Positions 7,904-16,750 of a DNA stretch of 64,000 nucleotides are shown here, piece by piece; the stretch's first letter is position 1, and each line of letters starts with the position of its first letter. The DNA comes from Sphingobacterium pedocola (GTDB lineage: Bacteria > Bacteroidota > Bacteroidia > Sphingobacteriales > Sphingobacteriaceae), in the NCBI RefSeq assembly GCF_015209965.1, contig NZ_MU158690.1, positions 124,854-188,853 on the forward strand, in the 5' to 3' direction. Position numbers and translations under genes: made by a program. The notes below the pieces were generated by a model. The model worked only from the letters and a program-made list of their open reading frames with translations. It had not been told where the DNA came from and did not search any database.

Positions 7904-8453
7904 ACAACAAAGATAAGCTTCAAATTGACAAATGGCAAGTTTTTAACCTATGTTAACGATAATGATACAGTTTGGGTTTTGCGAATAGCTTCGATATAGC
8001 TTCTAGAACATCTTCACGCCTTGTGGCTCGTGCTACTACGCCGTATTACCCTACTGTGCCCCTGATGATAAGGACTCCGTAATTGAATTCGTCATTTTTC
8101 CTTTAAATCTCCTGTACTGTAGTTTGAGACAGATTAGCAAAAAGATGAACGGAAATTGCAATAGCAAACGTTCTGTTTACTTTACTTTTGAATTACAGTT
8201 AGCAAATTTATAAACAACACTGCAAATTGAATTTCTCGGTCATGTCGTACACGCTTTAGTAGCGTAACCAATTCTTTCGGTACCCAGCCCCCTTGCTTTT
8301 TTGAACAAAATACATTGATGAGAGAAGTTTACAATAGTGCAGAGCAACAATTTATAAACTTATGGAAAATAACAGAAGTACTTTATCACCTACCCTTACC
8401 TTGATACGAGACGTATTAGACAAATTAAATAGGAAAGAATCAAACTTTAATTT
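7904..8453. other. Long intergenic region upstream of the first susC
   Basis: 550 bp without a convincing gene. Apart from the 18-codon frame ending at 7956 I see no homology to known genes, no clear repeat and no consensus promoter. It separates miaA from the SusC/SusD pair and probably holds the promoter of that pair. Confidence 0.5.
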
Positions 8454-11400
8454 ATGATGATAGATACATATTTACCGCGACCTCATAATCGAAAAATGAG
8501 TGTGCGAGGCGTAATCTTAGTGTTATGCACTTGCTTGATGCCCTTCATTGTAATCGGACAGAATAGATCCATCACCGGTACCGTGACTGATGCACAAACA
8601 AACCAACCCATTCAGGGTGTTGCTATACAAGTTCAGAATAGCGAAGTGGGAACGAGTACAAACGCAGATGGGGGTTTTAGTTTACAAGTTCCGGCGAACG
8701 CTGTATTGCAAATTTCCTCTGTGGGGTATACGTCACAGACACTTACTGTGGGAAGTAGAAATGAATTCCAGATTCAATTAACCCCAACCAATGAGTCTTT
8801 AGACGAAGTTGTGGTGGTGGGCTATGGTACGATGCGGAAAAAGGATCTGACGGGTTCCATTATTCAAATTCGTCCGGATCGCATTGCAAACGAAAATCCG
8901 AGAACGGTGCAGGATATCCTGCGCGGCACGCCGGGCATTAATGTTGGGTTTAATCCTTCCGCGAAGGGAGGTGGATCCTTACAGATTCGTGGGCAACGTT
9001 CTGTCTATACAACCAATAATCACAACAGCCCGTTGCTCGTGGTGGACGGCATGTTTTTTTATGGCGAGCTTTCGGAAATTAACCCGGATGATATTGAGCA
9101 GATTGACGTGTTGAAAGACGCATCAGCGGCGGCTGTCTATGGTTCAAAAGCGGCAAATGGCGTGATTATTATCTCCACTAAGCGTGGAAAGGTAGGTAAG
9201 CCTGTGATCAATTTCACAGCTAACCTAGGTGCTACAGGAGTAAGTAATTTTCGTGAGCGATGGGATCCTGACGCCTATATGAACCATCGCCGGGATTGGC
9301 TTATACAATCAACCTACGGTGTTAACCCAGAAACAGGTGCTTATGAAGCTTATCAAACGGGCAATAGGGTGAACCAACCTCAATTTTACTCGCACCCCGA
9401 TGAGCTACCGTCCAATATTTCTTTAGACACTTGGCGGGGATATACGACTAATAATGCGGAAGAGTCTGATCTAAGTATTTGGGGTAGGAGATTAGGTCTT
9501 GGGGGTAATAATAATAATGGTAATGCCCTACAGAATTTTCTTAACGGCAAGGTCGTTAATTGGAAGGATCACGCCTTTCGAACCGGCTTGGATCAGGATT
9601 ATAACGCCAGTGTCAGTGGTGCCAGCGAGCGGTCAAACTACTATTTTTCGATGGGTTACCTCAAAAATGAGGGAGCAATCGTCAGCGACGATTATCGGGC
9701 AGTGCGCGCCAATATAAAGTTGAACACGCAAGTAACAGATTGGTTGGAGATAGGTGCCAACGTCAATTTTCAAGACCGCTCGGATGGAAACATTGAGATT
9801 GATTTCGGACAGACAATGCGCAACAGTCCGTTTGCCGATTATGCGGATGAAATGGGCAATCCACTACAATTCCCTTTGGATGATCAATTTGGACAGCGGG
9901 GATACAATTTCGATTTTCAACGCCAGTATATGGAGTTAGACAAGGGCTTTACGGTATTCAATACGATCTTACAGGCAAAAATCAAATTGCCTTTTAATAT
10001 TACCTATGCCTTCAATGCTGCACCTCGGTACCAATTTTTCCATGACCGCTACTTTATGTCGGCCCAACTACCGGGCTCCAATCCCATCAATCGAGGAGCT
10101 AACCGGGAGTCGGCGAAGCGTTTTGATTGGTCGTTGAACAATACGATTACCTGGGAGCACACCTTTGCGGAGAAGCACCGATTCAATGTCACTTTGGTAC
10201 AAGAAGCTGAGCAATTGCGGTATTGGCAGGAACGTATTGAGGCGCGTAACATTCTACCCTCTGATGCCTTAGGTTTCCACGGCATTGGCTATGGTGATAA
10301 AGAATACTCTAACTTTTCCAGCAACGATGTCAACGAAACCGCTGATGCGTTAATGGCACGCTTGTTCTACAATTACGATGACCGCTATATGCTTAATGCT
10401 ACTATCCGTCGCGACGGTTATTCGGCATTCGCAACGAATGATCCCTATGGTGTTTTCCCCTCCTTTGGGGCCGCCTGGGCATTTAGTAATGAAGGTTTCT
10501 TCCAAAAGTGGAGCCACATCATGAACAGCGGAAAACTTCGAGTCTCCTACGGCGAAAATGGTAACCGATCATTAGGTAGCCCCTATCTTGCTTTGGCAGA
10601 TTTAAATCGCGGAGGAGGAAGAATGCAGGGATACCTCAATTCTTCTGGTCAAATGCTTCAATATCGTTACTTAATTATGGGTAGGTTGGCCAATCCAAAC
10701 CTGGAGTGGGAGAAAACCGCCTCATGGAATTTTGGTTTAGACTTTGGGTTTCTCAATGACCGTATCTCCGGTAGTCTCGAGTACTACCACATGCAAACCC
10801 ATGATATGGTCATGAACCAACGTCTACCAGGGTTTGCAGGGTTTGCAGGGATCATCACCAACCTTGGACAAGTCAACAACAGTGGGATTGAACTCGCGCT
10901 CAATACAAGAAATATCGAAAAGGAGAATTTCCGTTGGTCCACCACCGTTGGGTTTTCCTACAATAGAAACCGCATCAAGCACTTGTACTATGACTACGAA
11001 GATCAATTGGATGGCGATGGAAATGTGATTGGTCGTAGAGAACTTGATGATGAGGATAATCGCTGGTTTGTCGATCGATCCATTAGTGCCATTTGGGATT
11101 ACAAAGTGACTGGTATTTGGCAGGTCGACGAGATCGAAGAAGCTGCTCGTTATGGACAACGGCCAGGTGACCCAAAAGTAGAAAACAGCTATACGGGCGA
11201 CGATGTTGTAAATCAAGATGGATCAATTACCCCTACATATAACAATATGGATCGGCAATTATTGGGCGAGTCTGTCGCTCCTTACCACTGGTCTTTGCGT
11301 AATGAATTTACGTTTTGGAAAGACCTTACCTTTTCCTTCCAGATTTACTCGTTTATGGGACATAAAAGAACGTCAGGCAACTATCTAAATAATGACGATT

Positions 11401-11765
11401 CTGGCGGAAACATGCAGCACGGACTTGCCAATCGACAAGCCAAGGAATACTGGACTCCAGAGAACCCGACCAATAAATTCGGACGTATACAAGCTGCTGG
11501 CCCGAGAAACAGTGATGCCGCATCAGCTCCAAAATTGTATAACGCTTCTTTCATCCGTTTGGACAATATTGCGATTGGATATACACTACCAAAACAATGG
11601 ACATCCCGATACAACCTGAATAGAATAAAAGTATTTGGTGCGGTGCGTAATGCTGCAACGTGGGCACAGGAGTGGATTTATGGTGACCCTGAGGTAAATG
11701 CAGGAGATTTTCCAGACTCTTGGGCTTCCCGCACATTCACATTTGGAGTGAATTTAAATTTGTAG
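8454..11765 (+). CDS. SusC/RagA-family TonB-linked outer membrane protein
   Basis: 1103 aa. A signal peptide (cut after VIGQ) is followed by a carboxypeptidase-regulatory-like domain (ITGTVTDAQTNQPIQGVAIQV), the SusC signature SLDEVVVVGYGT near residue 117, the plug with DVLKDASAAAVYGSKAANGVIIISTKRG, and a 22-strand beta-barrel ending in aromatic FGVNLNL. There is no STN domain, so it does not signal to FecR. It imports oligosaccharides or similar ligands with the downstream SusD. An alternative start at Met15 (8496) would give a more standard signal peptide. The gene contains a 9-bp tandem repeat at 10830-10847 that encodes GFAGFAG. Confidence 0.96.
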   Translation: MMIDTYLPRPHNRKMSVRGVILVLCTCLMPFIVIGQNRSITGTVTDAQTNQPIQGVAIQVQNSEVGTSTNADGGFSLQVPANAVLQISSVGYTSQTLTVGSRNEFQIQLTPTNESLDEVVVVGYGTMRKKDLTGSIIQIRPDRIANENPRTVQDILRGTPGINVGFNPSAKGGGSLQIRGQRSVYTTNNHNSPLLVVDGMFFYGELSEINPDDIEQIDVLKDASAAAVYGSKAANGVIIISTKRGKVGKPVINFTANLGATGVSNFRERWDPDAYMNHRRDWLIQSTYGVNPETGAYEAYQTGNRVNQPQFYSHPDELPSNISLDTWRGYTTNNAEESDLSIWGRRLGLGGNNNNGNALQNFLNGKVVNWKDHAFRTGLDQDYNASVSGASERSNYYFSMGYLKNEGAIVSDDYRAVRANIKLNTQVTDWLEIGANVNFQDRSDGNIEIDFGQTMRNSPFADYADEMGNPLQFPLDDQFGQRGYNFDFQRQYMELDKGFTVFNTILQAKIKLPFNITYAFNAAPRYQFFHDRYFMSAQLPGSNPINRGANRESAKRFDWSLNNTITWEHTFAEKHRFNVTLVQEAEQLRYWQERIEARNILPSDALGFHGIGYGDKEYSNFSSNDVNETADALMARLFYNYDDRYMLNATIRRDGYSAFATNDPYGVFPSFGAAWAFSNEGFFQKWSHIMNSGKLRVSYGENGNRSLGSPYLALADLNRGGGRMQGYLNSSGQMLQYRYLIMGRLANPNLEWEKTASWNFGLDFGFLNDRISGSLEYYHMQTHDMVMNQRLPGFAGFAGIITNLGQVNNSGIELALNTRNIEKENFRWSTTVGFSYNRNRIKHLYYDYEDQLDGDGNVIGRRELDDEDNRWFVDRSISAIWDYKVTGIWQVDEIEEAARYGQRPGDPKVENSYTGDDVVNQDGSITPTYNNMDRQLLGESVAPYHWSLRNEFTFWKDLTFSFQIYSFMGHKRTSGNYLNNDDSGGNMQHGLANRQAKEYWTPENPTNKFGRIQAAGPRNSDAASAPKLYNASFIRLDNIAIGYTLPKQWTSRYNLNRIKVFGAVRNAATWAQEWIYGDPEVNAGDFPDSWASRTFTFGVNLNL

Positions 11766-11785
11766 ACAATTAAGAACTCATAGAG

Positions 11786-13798
11786 ATGAAAAATATAACA
11801 AGAAAATGTAATAGAATATTATTGTCACTGCTTTTGGGGGGTACTGTTTTGAGCAGCAGCTGTTCGCGCGACTTTTTGACACCAGACCCACTTTCATTCT
11901 TCGACCCCGAAGCTACGTTCAATACGAAATCAGGCTTGGAAGCCGCTTTAGCGATTTGCGACCGTCACCTTAAACTCTACTGGATGACCGACCATGGGGA
12001 AGTCCTTTCATTGGGTACAGAGTACATGTTTTCCGAACTGATGGTAGCTGCTGCGACAGATCAGCTCAATATGATGGCTGACATCGCTACGATGCTGTCA
12101 CCGACCAGTGATGATGGCAATGCGAACAACATTGGTCGAACCAATAGCCTCTGGTACTTCTGGGACGAGACGTACAAGGGCATTATGAATGCTAACACCA
12201 TTTTGAATTACGTAGATGATGTCGAAGAGCTCGACGAGGCGACCAAAAATAGATTCAAAGGACAGGCTTATTTCCATCGTTCTTTTCGCTATTTAGCTTT
12301 AGTCTTCCAATACGGAGATGTGCCCTTAGTAACCAGACTGTTGGACGTGCCCAAACGGAACTATCACAGTACGGAGCGGGAAGCGATCCTGCAGATGATT
12401 ACGGAGAATATGGAATTTGCGGTGGAATGGGTGCCTAACCAGAGTGAAATCGGATTGATCGGTATGGTGAATAAGGGAGCTTGCCGCATGCTCTTATCCA
12501 AATGCTATCTGGCGATGGGCGAATATGAAAAAGCCAAGGAGCAGTTGGATATCCTGATCAATCAATCCGGTTATTCCTTGTTACAAGGCGACCAATTTGG
12601 GACATTCAACGATGGTGGCGAACCCCAAACCTGGCCCATTACCCGTAACGTGATTTGGGATATGCATCGTGCAGAAAATAAACTTCGTGCGGATAATAGG
12701 GAATTGATTATGGGTATGCCAAACCGAGGAGCATCAGCAGAATCCTTTGTTCAAATGTTGACCATGCGTGTTCTCTATCCTTTTGTATTCGATAATAGGG
12801 TCCAAGCAAAAGATGGCCGACAAGCATTACTCAACATTATCCGAAGTAACGCAGACTATAATCCTGAATACGACTATATGCGGGCATTCGGACGCGGCAT
12901 CGCCACATTCCGTCCTACACGCTTTCAGATGACCGATCTCTGGCGCGTCAATGGAGTCATGGACGAGACGGATTTGCGCCATAGTTCAGAAGCAGGGAAC
13001 TGGATCCGCATGGAAGATTACAAAGTCAATAATAAGGCATCTACTGAATTCGGTAAGCCACTTGTGCTGAGGAATCCCGACAACGGTGCATTACTGTGTA
13101 GCGACACTATTCGTCGTTGGTTTGACGTACCCCATTACAAGCTTTACCTTGATGACCCGATCAATGAAGCGAATCCAAACTCCAACGGATATCAAGGAGC
13201 GACCAACGGCGGTAATGCGGATTGGTATTTGTATCGTTTGGCTGAAGCGTACCTTCTGCGGGCTGAAGCAAAATTTTATATTAATCCGAGCGATCCTACC
13301 ATTAAGGATGACCTGAATATCATAAGACAACGCGCGCAATGCTCCGAACTATACACCGGTACAGTGACAATTGGCGATATCATGAACGAGCGCGCCCGCG
13401 AACTGTACTGGGAGGAGTGGCGTAATGTGGAATTAAAACGTGTGTCGCTTTGTCTAGCTCGTAGTGGAAGACCCGACGAATGGGGCAATACCTACAATCT
13501 GGAGAACTTTGATAAGCAAAGCGGTACAGATAATGCTGGAGGTAGTTATTGGTACCAGCGTATTGTAAACTACAGCATGTACAACAAAGGAGTTATTACA
13601 ATAGATGCTACTGGAAATAATAGGCCGCACTACAGGATGGACAAAAAGAATATGTACTGGCCTATTCCAAATGCAGCGATTACCGCAAACAGAAATGGCC
13701 GACTAAGCCAAAATTATGGCTATAGTGGTTATGATCCAAGCGTGCCAAAATGGGACAACTGGCAAGATGCGGTAGCTGACGAAGAAACAGCTGAGTAA
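11786..13798 (+). CDS. RagB/SusD-family nutrient-binding outer membrane lipoprotein
   Basis: 670 aa, longer than the usual 450-600 aa. Lipoprotein signal with lipobox at LSSSCSRDFL, then the SusD N-terminus (FLTPDPLSFFDPEATFNTKSGLEAAL), TPR-like helices (RFKGQAYFHRSFRYLALVFQYGDVPLV) and the C-terminal RLAEAYLLRAEAKFYIN and NERARELYWEEWRNVELKR blocks. It caps the SusC channel and binds the ligand. It begins 20 bp after susC and ends before a strong terminator, so the pair forms a complete two-gene operon with no enzyme. Confidence 0.95.
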   Translation: MKNITRKCNRILLSLLLGGTVLSSSCSRDFLTPDPLSFFDPEATFNTKSGLEAALAICDRHLKLYWMTDHGEVLSLGTEYMFSELMVAAATDQLNMMADIATMLSPTSDDGNANNIGRTNSLWYFWDETYKGIMNANTILNYVDDVEELDEATKNRFKGQAYFHRSFRYLALVFQYGDVPLVTRLLDVPKRNYHSTEREAILQMITENMEFAVEWVPNQSEIGLIGMVNKGACRMLLSKCYLAMGEYEKAKEQLDILINQSGYSLLQGDQFGTFNDGGEPQTWPITRNVIWDMHRAENKLRADNRELIMGMPNRGASAESFVQMLTMRVLYPFVFDNRVQAKDGRQALLNIIRSNADYNPEYDYMRAFGRGIATFRPTRFQMTDLWRVNGVMDETDLRHSSEAGNWIRMEDYKVNNKASTEFGKPLVLRNPDNGALLCSDTIRRWFDVPHYKLYLDDPINEANPNSNGYQGATNGGNADWYLYRLAEAYLLRAEAKFYINPSDPTIKDDLNIIRQRAQCSELYTGTVTIGDIMNERARELYWEEWRNVELKRVSLCLARSGRPDEWGNTYNLENFDKQSGTDNAGGSYWYQRIVNYSMYNKGVITIDATGNNRPHYRMDKKNMYWPIPNAAITANRNGRLSQNYGYSGYDPSVPKWDNWQDAVADEETAE

Positions 13799-13819
13799 GA
13801 CTTTCTGTTTATACTTTAA

Positions 13820-13863
13820 CCCCTGTGAATAAGCTGTTGCGATATACGGCTTATTCACAGGGG
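13820..13863 (+). terminator. Rho-independent terminator after the first susCD pair
   Basis: A perfect 15-bp stem (CCCCTGTGAATAAGC at 13820-13834 with 13849-13863), a 14-nt loop and a following TTTTT run. It lies 21 bp after the susD stop. Confidence 0.92.
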
Positions 13864-14133
13864 TTTTTGGTTTTGGATAGGTTTACCTATCAAAATTGTA
13901 AACCTTTTACTACGGATTCCGTTAGGAAATATATTATCACCCACAATCCGCATGTTACCAGATCTTTGCACCATCACAATTGTATCGGATAAAGTTCGTG
14001 TCTCAATTTTCGCGGTGTTGAGTTATAATCGATAAGATAGTATGATATGAAGGAAGGAAACTTCATGACGTGGGCTAAATTTTTTAAACAAAAATGGAGC
14101 TCCCTTGTTTGATAAGCAATCAGCACGTAAACA
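13864..14133. other. Intergenic region upstream of the SDR gene
   Basis: 270 bp between the susD terminator and the SDR start. Short frames on either strand have no recognisable product. Nothing else was seen. Confidence 0.5.
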
Positions 14134-14910
14134 ATGGGAAAACTCAACAATAAAGTAGCACTTATAACGGGATCCGACTCCGGCATCGGTCGAGCCATTG
14201 CTGAAGCTTATGGCGAGGAAGGAGCAATTGTAATCATTACTTATCATTCAGACCGAGAAGGTGCGGAAAATGCCGCTGCATTTTTGAGCAGCAATAATGT
14301 AGAGCATAGCGTCTTTCAGCTGGACGTCAGTAATGAGCAGAGTGTACACGATGTATTTGAGAAGGTAGTCGCTAAATATGGTAAAATTGACATTTTAGTG
14401 AATAACGCGGGTGTCAATGGCAGGAATGTTTCTGTTCAAGATATGGATACGGAAGTCTTCGATACCTGTATTAAAACTAACCTATATGGTCCCTTCTTTT
14501 GTTCAAGGGCATACCTACGTCTTCGTAAAAGAGAACAATTAAGCGGTAAGATTATAAACATCAGCTCTATCCACGAGGAAGTTGTTACCGCGGGAAGCAG
14601 TGATTACAATGCGTCAAAGGGCGGCCTCAAGAATTTCAGCCGGAGTTTGGCACTGGAGCTTGCTGCCGATAATATCCAAGTCAATAATATCGCTCCTGGA
14701 ATGATTTTAACTGAAATGAACCAGGAGGCAATGGACGACAAAGCGGTAAGGAACGAGAAAGAGCAGCATATACCTGTAAAAAAGGCCGGCCGGCCCACGG
14801 ATATCAAAGCGGCTGCGGTATTTCTGGCGACAACAGATAGCGACTATATAACGGGTTCGACCATCACGATTGATGGCGGTTTGAGCATCCATCTTGGTCA
14901 GGGAGCTTAA
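14134..14910 (+). CDS. SDR-family NAD(P)-dependent oxidoreductase (glucose 1-dehydrogenase-like)
   Basis: 258 aa, classical short-chain dehydrogenase. TGSDSGIG cofactor motif near residues 12-19, NNAG near 90, catalytic Ser in NISSIHE and YNASK (Tyr/Lys) near residue 158, and a C-terminal ITGSTITIDGG loop. The sequence style (KVALITGSDSGIGRAIA, PGMILTEMN) is that of bacterial glucose 1-dehydrogenases and related polyol/sugar dehydrogenases. It is soluble. It is followed by a small lipoprotein gene after 64 bp. The substrate is not determined by sequence. Confidence 0.92.
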   Translation: MGKLNNKVALITGSDSGIGRAIAEAYGEEGAIVIITYHSDREGAENAAAFLSSNNVEHSVFQLDVSNEQSVHDVFEKVVAKYGKIDILVNNAGVNGRNVSVQDMDTEVFDTCIKTNLYGPFFCSRAYLRLRKREQLSGKIINISSIHEEVVTAGSSDYNASKGGLKNFSRSLALELAADNIQVNNIAPGMILTEMNQEAMDDKAVRNEKEQHIPVKKAGRPTDIKAAAVFLATTDSDYITGSTITIDGGLSIHLGQGA

Positions 14911-14974
14911 TTTATTTGGTAAAGCCCAATGAAATGGTCTAGTATTTGTTTAGATAGAAATATAGAAGATTAAT

Positions 14975-15214
14975 ATGAAAATAAGAAAAATTTTAGGGTT
15001 TGTTGTCGTGTTCGCTATTTTGTTAAGCTTTTCATCGTGTTATACGCATCGACATCCCCATGGACATGTACCCCCAGGGAAGGCGAAGAAGATATATGGG
15101 GATAAATCCGCAAAACGATATGCCCCCGGGCAACAGAAGAAAAGATATAAGAATAAGAAGGGCAAAGGTCATCATAAGTATGATGTCTATTTGTATAACC
15201 GGTCGTCATTCTAA
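14975..15214 (+). CDS. Small basic His/Lys-rich lipoprotein
   Basis: 79 aa. Residues 1-22 form a lipoprotein signal with lipobox SFSSC. The mature part is very basic and His-rich: YTHRHPHGHVPPGKAKKIYGDKSAKRYAPGQQKKRYKNKK would be most of it. The HGHVPPGKAKK and SAKRYAPGQ blocks occur in short lipoproteins of Sphingobacteriaceae that databases sometimes call quinol oxidase subunit 4, a name not supported by anything seen here. Metal or polyanion binding is possible from composition only. Confidence 0.75.
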   Translation: MKIRKILGFVVVFAILLSFSSCYTHRHPHGHVPPGKAKKIYGDKSAKRYAPGQQKKRYKNKKGKGHHKYDVYLYNRSSF

Positions 15215-15312
15215 CCGGCTAGGCCAAGACGCACAAAACGTGATCTGACAGGTACGACGCCTGAATGTGCCGCCGAAAAAGCAGACCCATTTATTGAAGA
15301 GTAAACAACAAA

Positions 15313-15344
15313 AAGGGAAGCATATTGTCAAATTAGCTTCCCTT
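15313..15344. terminator. Bidirectional terminator between the small lipoprotein and lacI-type gene
   Basis: A 9-bp stem AAGGGAAGC (15313-15321) with GCTTCCCTT (15336-15344) and a 14-nt loop. A run of T's follows on the plus side (15350-15356) and a run of A's precedes, giving T's on the minus side. Confidence 0.8.
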
Positions 15345-15367
15345 ACTGATTTTTTTACGAGCAGCAG

Positions 15368-16429
15368 TCAGGTTTTCCGTGCAGAAGATTCCCGCACAAT
15401 CAATTCTGTTTTCAACGTAATAACTTGATGATCAATAATGTCAAAGTCGTGATCCTGAATGTGCTGAATAAGCATTTTCGCAGCTGCTTCCCCCATCTGT
15501 ACCGCCCGGTCGTTAATGGTCGTTAGGCTGGGCACGATAATCTGCGCAATCGGATAGTCACTAAAACCGACTACGGCGATTTGTTCTGGTATCTTTATTT
15601 TTCGTTTATTGAGAACCTGTACGACACTGGCAGCGGTGTAATCATTGGCGCAAAAAACACCATCGGGTAGAGGATCTAATTCCAGAATTTTTTCGGTGCA
15701 TGCCATTCCTTCTTGATAGCTTAAGTTATGCGTCACATAAATATGGTCTTCCTGTACGGGCAGATGGTGTGATTTCAGCGCCGCTTTATATCCTTCCAGC
15801 CGTGCCCTGAAAATGCCGGTTGATTGATTCCCCGCTACATGTACAATGTTCTTGCAACCGATCTTGATCAGATGTTCCGTTGCATTGAACGCCGATTCGA
15901 AGTCGTTTATCGTAATTTTGTTAGTGTCGAAAGTTTCAGGTGTGCGGTCGTAGAAAACAATCGGAAGCTTAGTTTTAATGAGTTTTTTGAGGTGATCGAA
16001 ATTTTTGGTTTCCATCGCCAAACAGATAATCATACCTTCCACCATCATATTTTGCAGATTATGAATAATCTCTTTCTCCATTTTATAGGAATCTTTGGAT
16101 TGGAATATGATAACATGATAGCCGCTTTTATACGCATAGTCTTCAATACCGCTGATCACACGGGAGTGAAAGTCGATATCGATCCTTGGAACGATGATCC
16201 CGATAGACTTTGTTTTTTTGCTTCTAAAACTTGAAGCAATCGCATTGAGCCGAAATCCCAACTGTTCAGCTTTGTCAGTAACCAGCTTTTTGGTTGCTTG
16301 ACTTATTTTAGGGTGATCTGCAAGCGCTCTTGATATGGTTGAAGCCGAAAGGTTGAGCTCTTGGGCTAGATCTTTTATCGTTATAGGTGTTGTTTTTTTT
16401 CTGTTCATCTCGATATCAACATGTTGCAC
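15368..16429 (-). CDS. LacI-family transcriptional regulator
   Basis: 353 aa as opened at 16429; an internal ATG at 16408 (MNRKKTTPITIKDLAQ) is an equally good start. Helix-turn-helix with hinge: TIKDLAQELNLSASTISRALADHPKISQATKKLV, then a periplasmic-binding-protein-like sensor beginning SIGIIVPRID. The sensor ends in the standard TINDRAVQMGEAAAKMLI. It is divergent from the susC at 16751 and probably represses that locus in the absence of an inducer, perhaps GlcNAc or a phosphate or oligosaccharide of it. Two palindromic sites in the shared intergenic region are candidate operators. Confidence 0.94.
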   Translation of the reverse strand: MQHVDIEMNRKKTTPITIKDLAQELNLSASTISRALADHPKISQATKKLVTDKAEQLGFRLNAIASSFRSKKTKSIGIIVPRIDIDFHSRVISGIEDYAYKSGYHVIIFQSKDSYKMEKEIIHNLQNMMVEGMIICLAMETKNFDHLKKLIKTKLPIVFYDRTPETFDTNKITINDFESAFNATEHLIKIGCKNIVHVAGNQSTGIFRARLEGYKAALKSHHLPVQEDHIYVTHNLSYQEGMACTEKILELDPLPDGVFCANDYTAASVVQVLNKRKIKIPEQIAVVGFSDYPIAQIIVPSLTTINDRAVQMGEAAAKMLIQHIQDHDFDIIDHQVITLKTELIVRESSARKT

Positions 16430-16535
16430 CCATTTAGCGTTATGATTCTATAACAGGCGAAACCACATAAGATTAGTATAGCAAATAAAGATAAGCAAAA
16501 TTCCCATGTAATGCTGTATTTGTGCTTTTTAGTGA

Positions 16536-16545
16536 CAAACGTTTG
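16536..16545. promoter_or_regulatory. Distal LacI-type operator candidate
   Basis: CAAACGTTTG is a perfect 10-bp palindrome with a central CG, the usual core of LacI-family operators. It is followed by CATTAAT, as is the proximal site. It lies about 107 bp upstream of the lacI-type start and 143 bp from the proximal site. Confidence 0.6.
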
Positions 16546-16677
16546 CATTAATTATTTGTTTATGTGTTTTTTAAGATTTATTTTTATATTTATTTGTAGT
16601 ACATAAAATATTATATATTAATGTTTTATGTGTTTATATTTCGCTTTTTATAACCTTTTATGTCTAAAATATTTTGG

Positions 16678-16716
16678 GCAAATGTTTGCATTAATAAATC
16701 TTATTTTTTAGTTTAG
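16678..16716 (+). promoter_or_regulatory. Proximal operator candidate overlapping the -33 box of the susC promoter
   Basis: GCAAATGTTTGC (16678-16689) is a 12-bp palindrome with one central mismatch. It contains TTTG at 16685-16688, which is 20 bp from TAGTTTAG at 16709-16716, close to the Bacteroidota -33/-7 arrangement. Repressor bound here would block RNA polymerase. The site shares the same CATTAAT tail as the distal palindrome. Confidence 0.6.
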
Positions 16717-16750
16717 ACTAACATTTTATAACCTCGATAAATGATGATAT

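Noticed and set aside
10824..11216. 130-residue open frame on the minus strand inside the first susC
   Set aside because: Fully antisense to a well-matched SusC gene, low-complexity product, no RBS or promoter.
15824..16234. 136-residue plus-strand frame within the LacI-type gene
   Set aside because: Antisense to a clear regulator; no domain seen.
16560..16680. Very AT-rich 120-bp stretch considered as a replication origin or attachment site
   Set aside because: No DnaA boxes, repeats or integrase nearby; it is the intergenic region between divergent genes.
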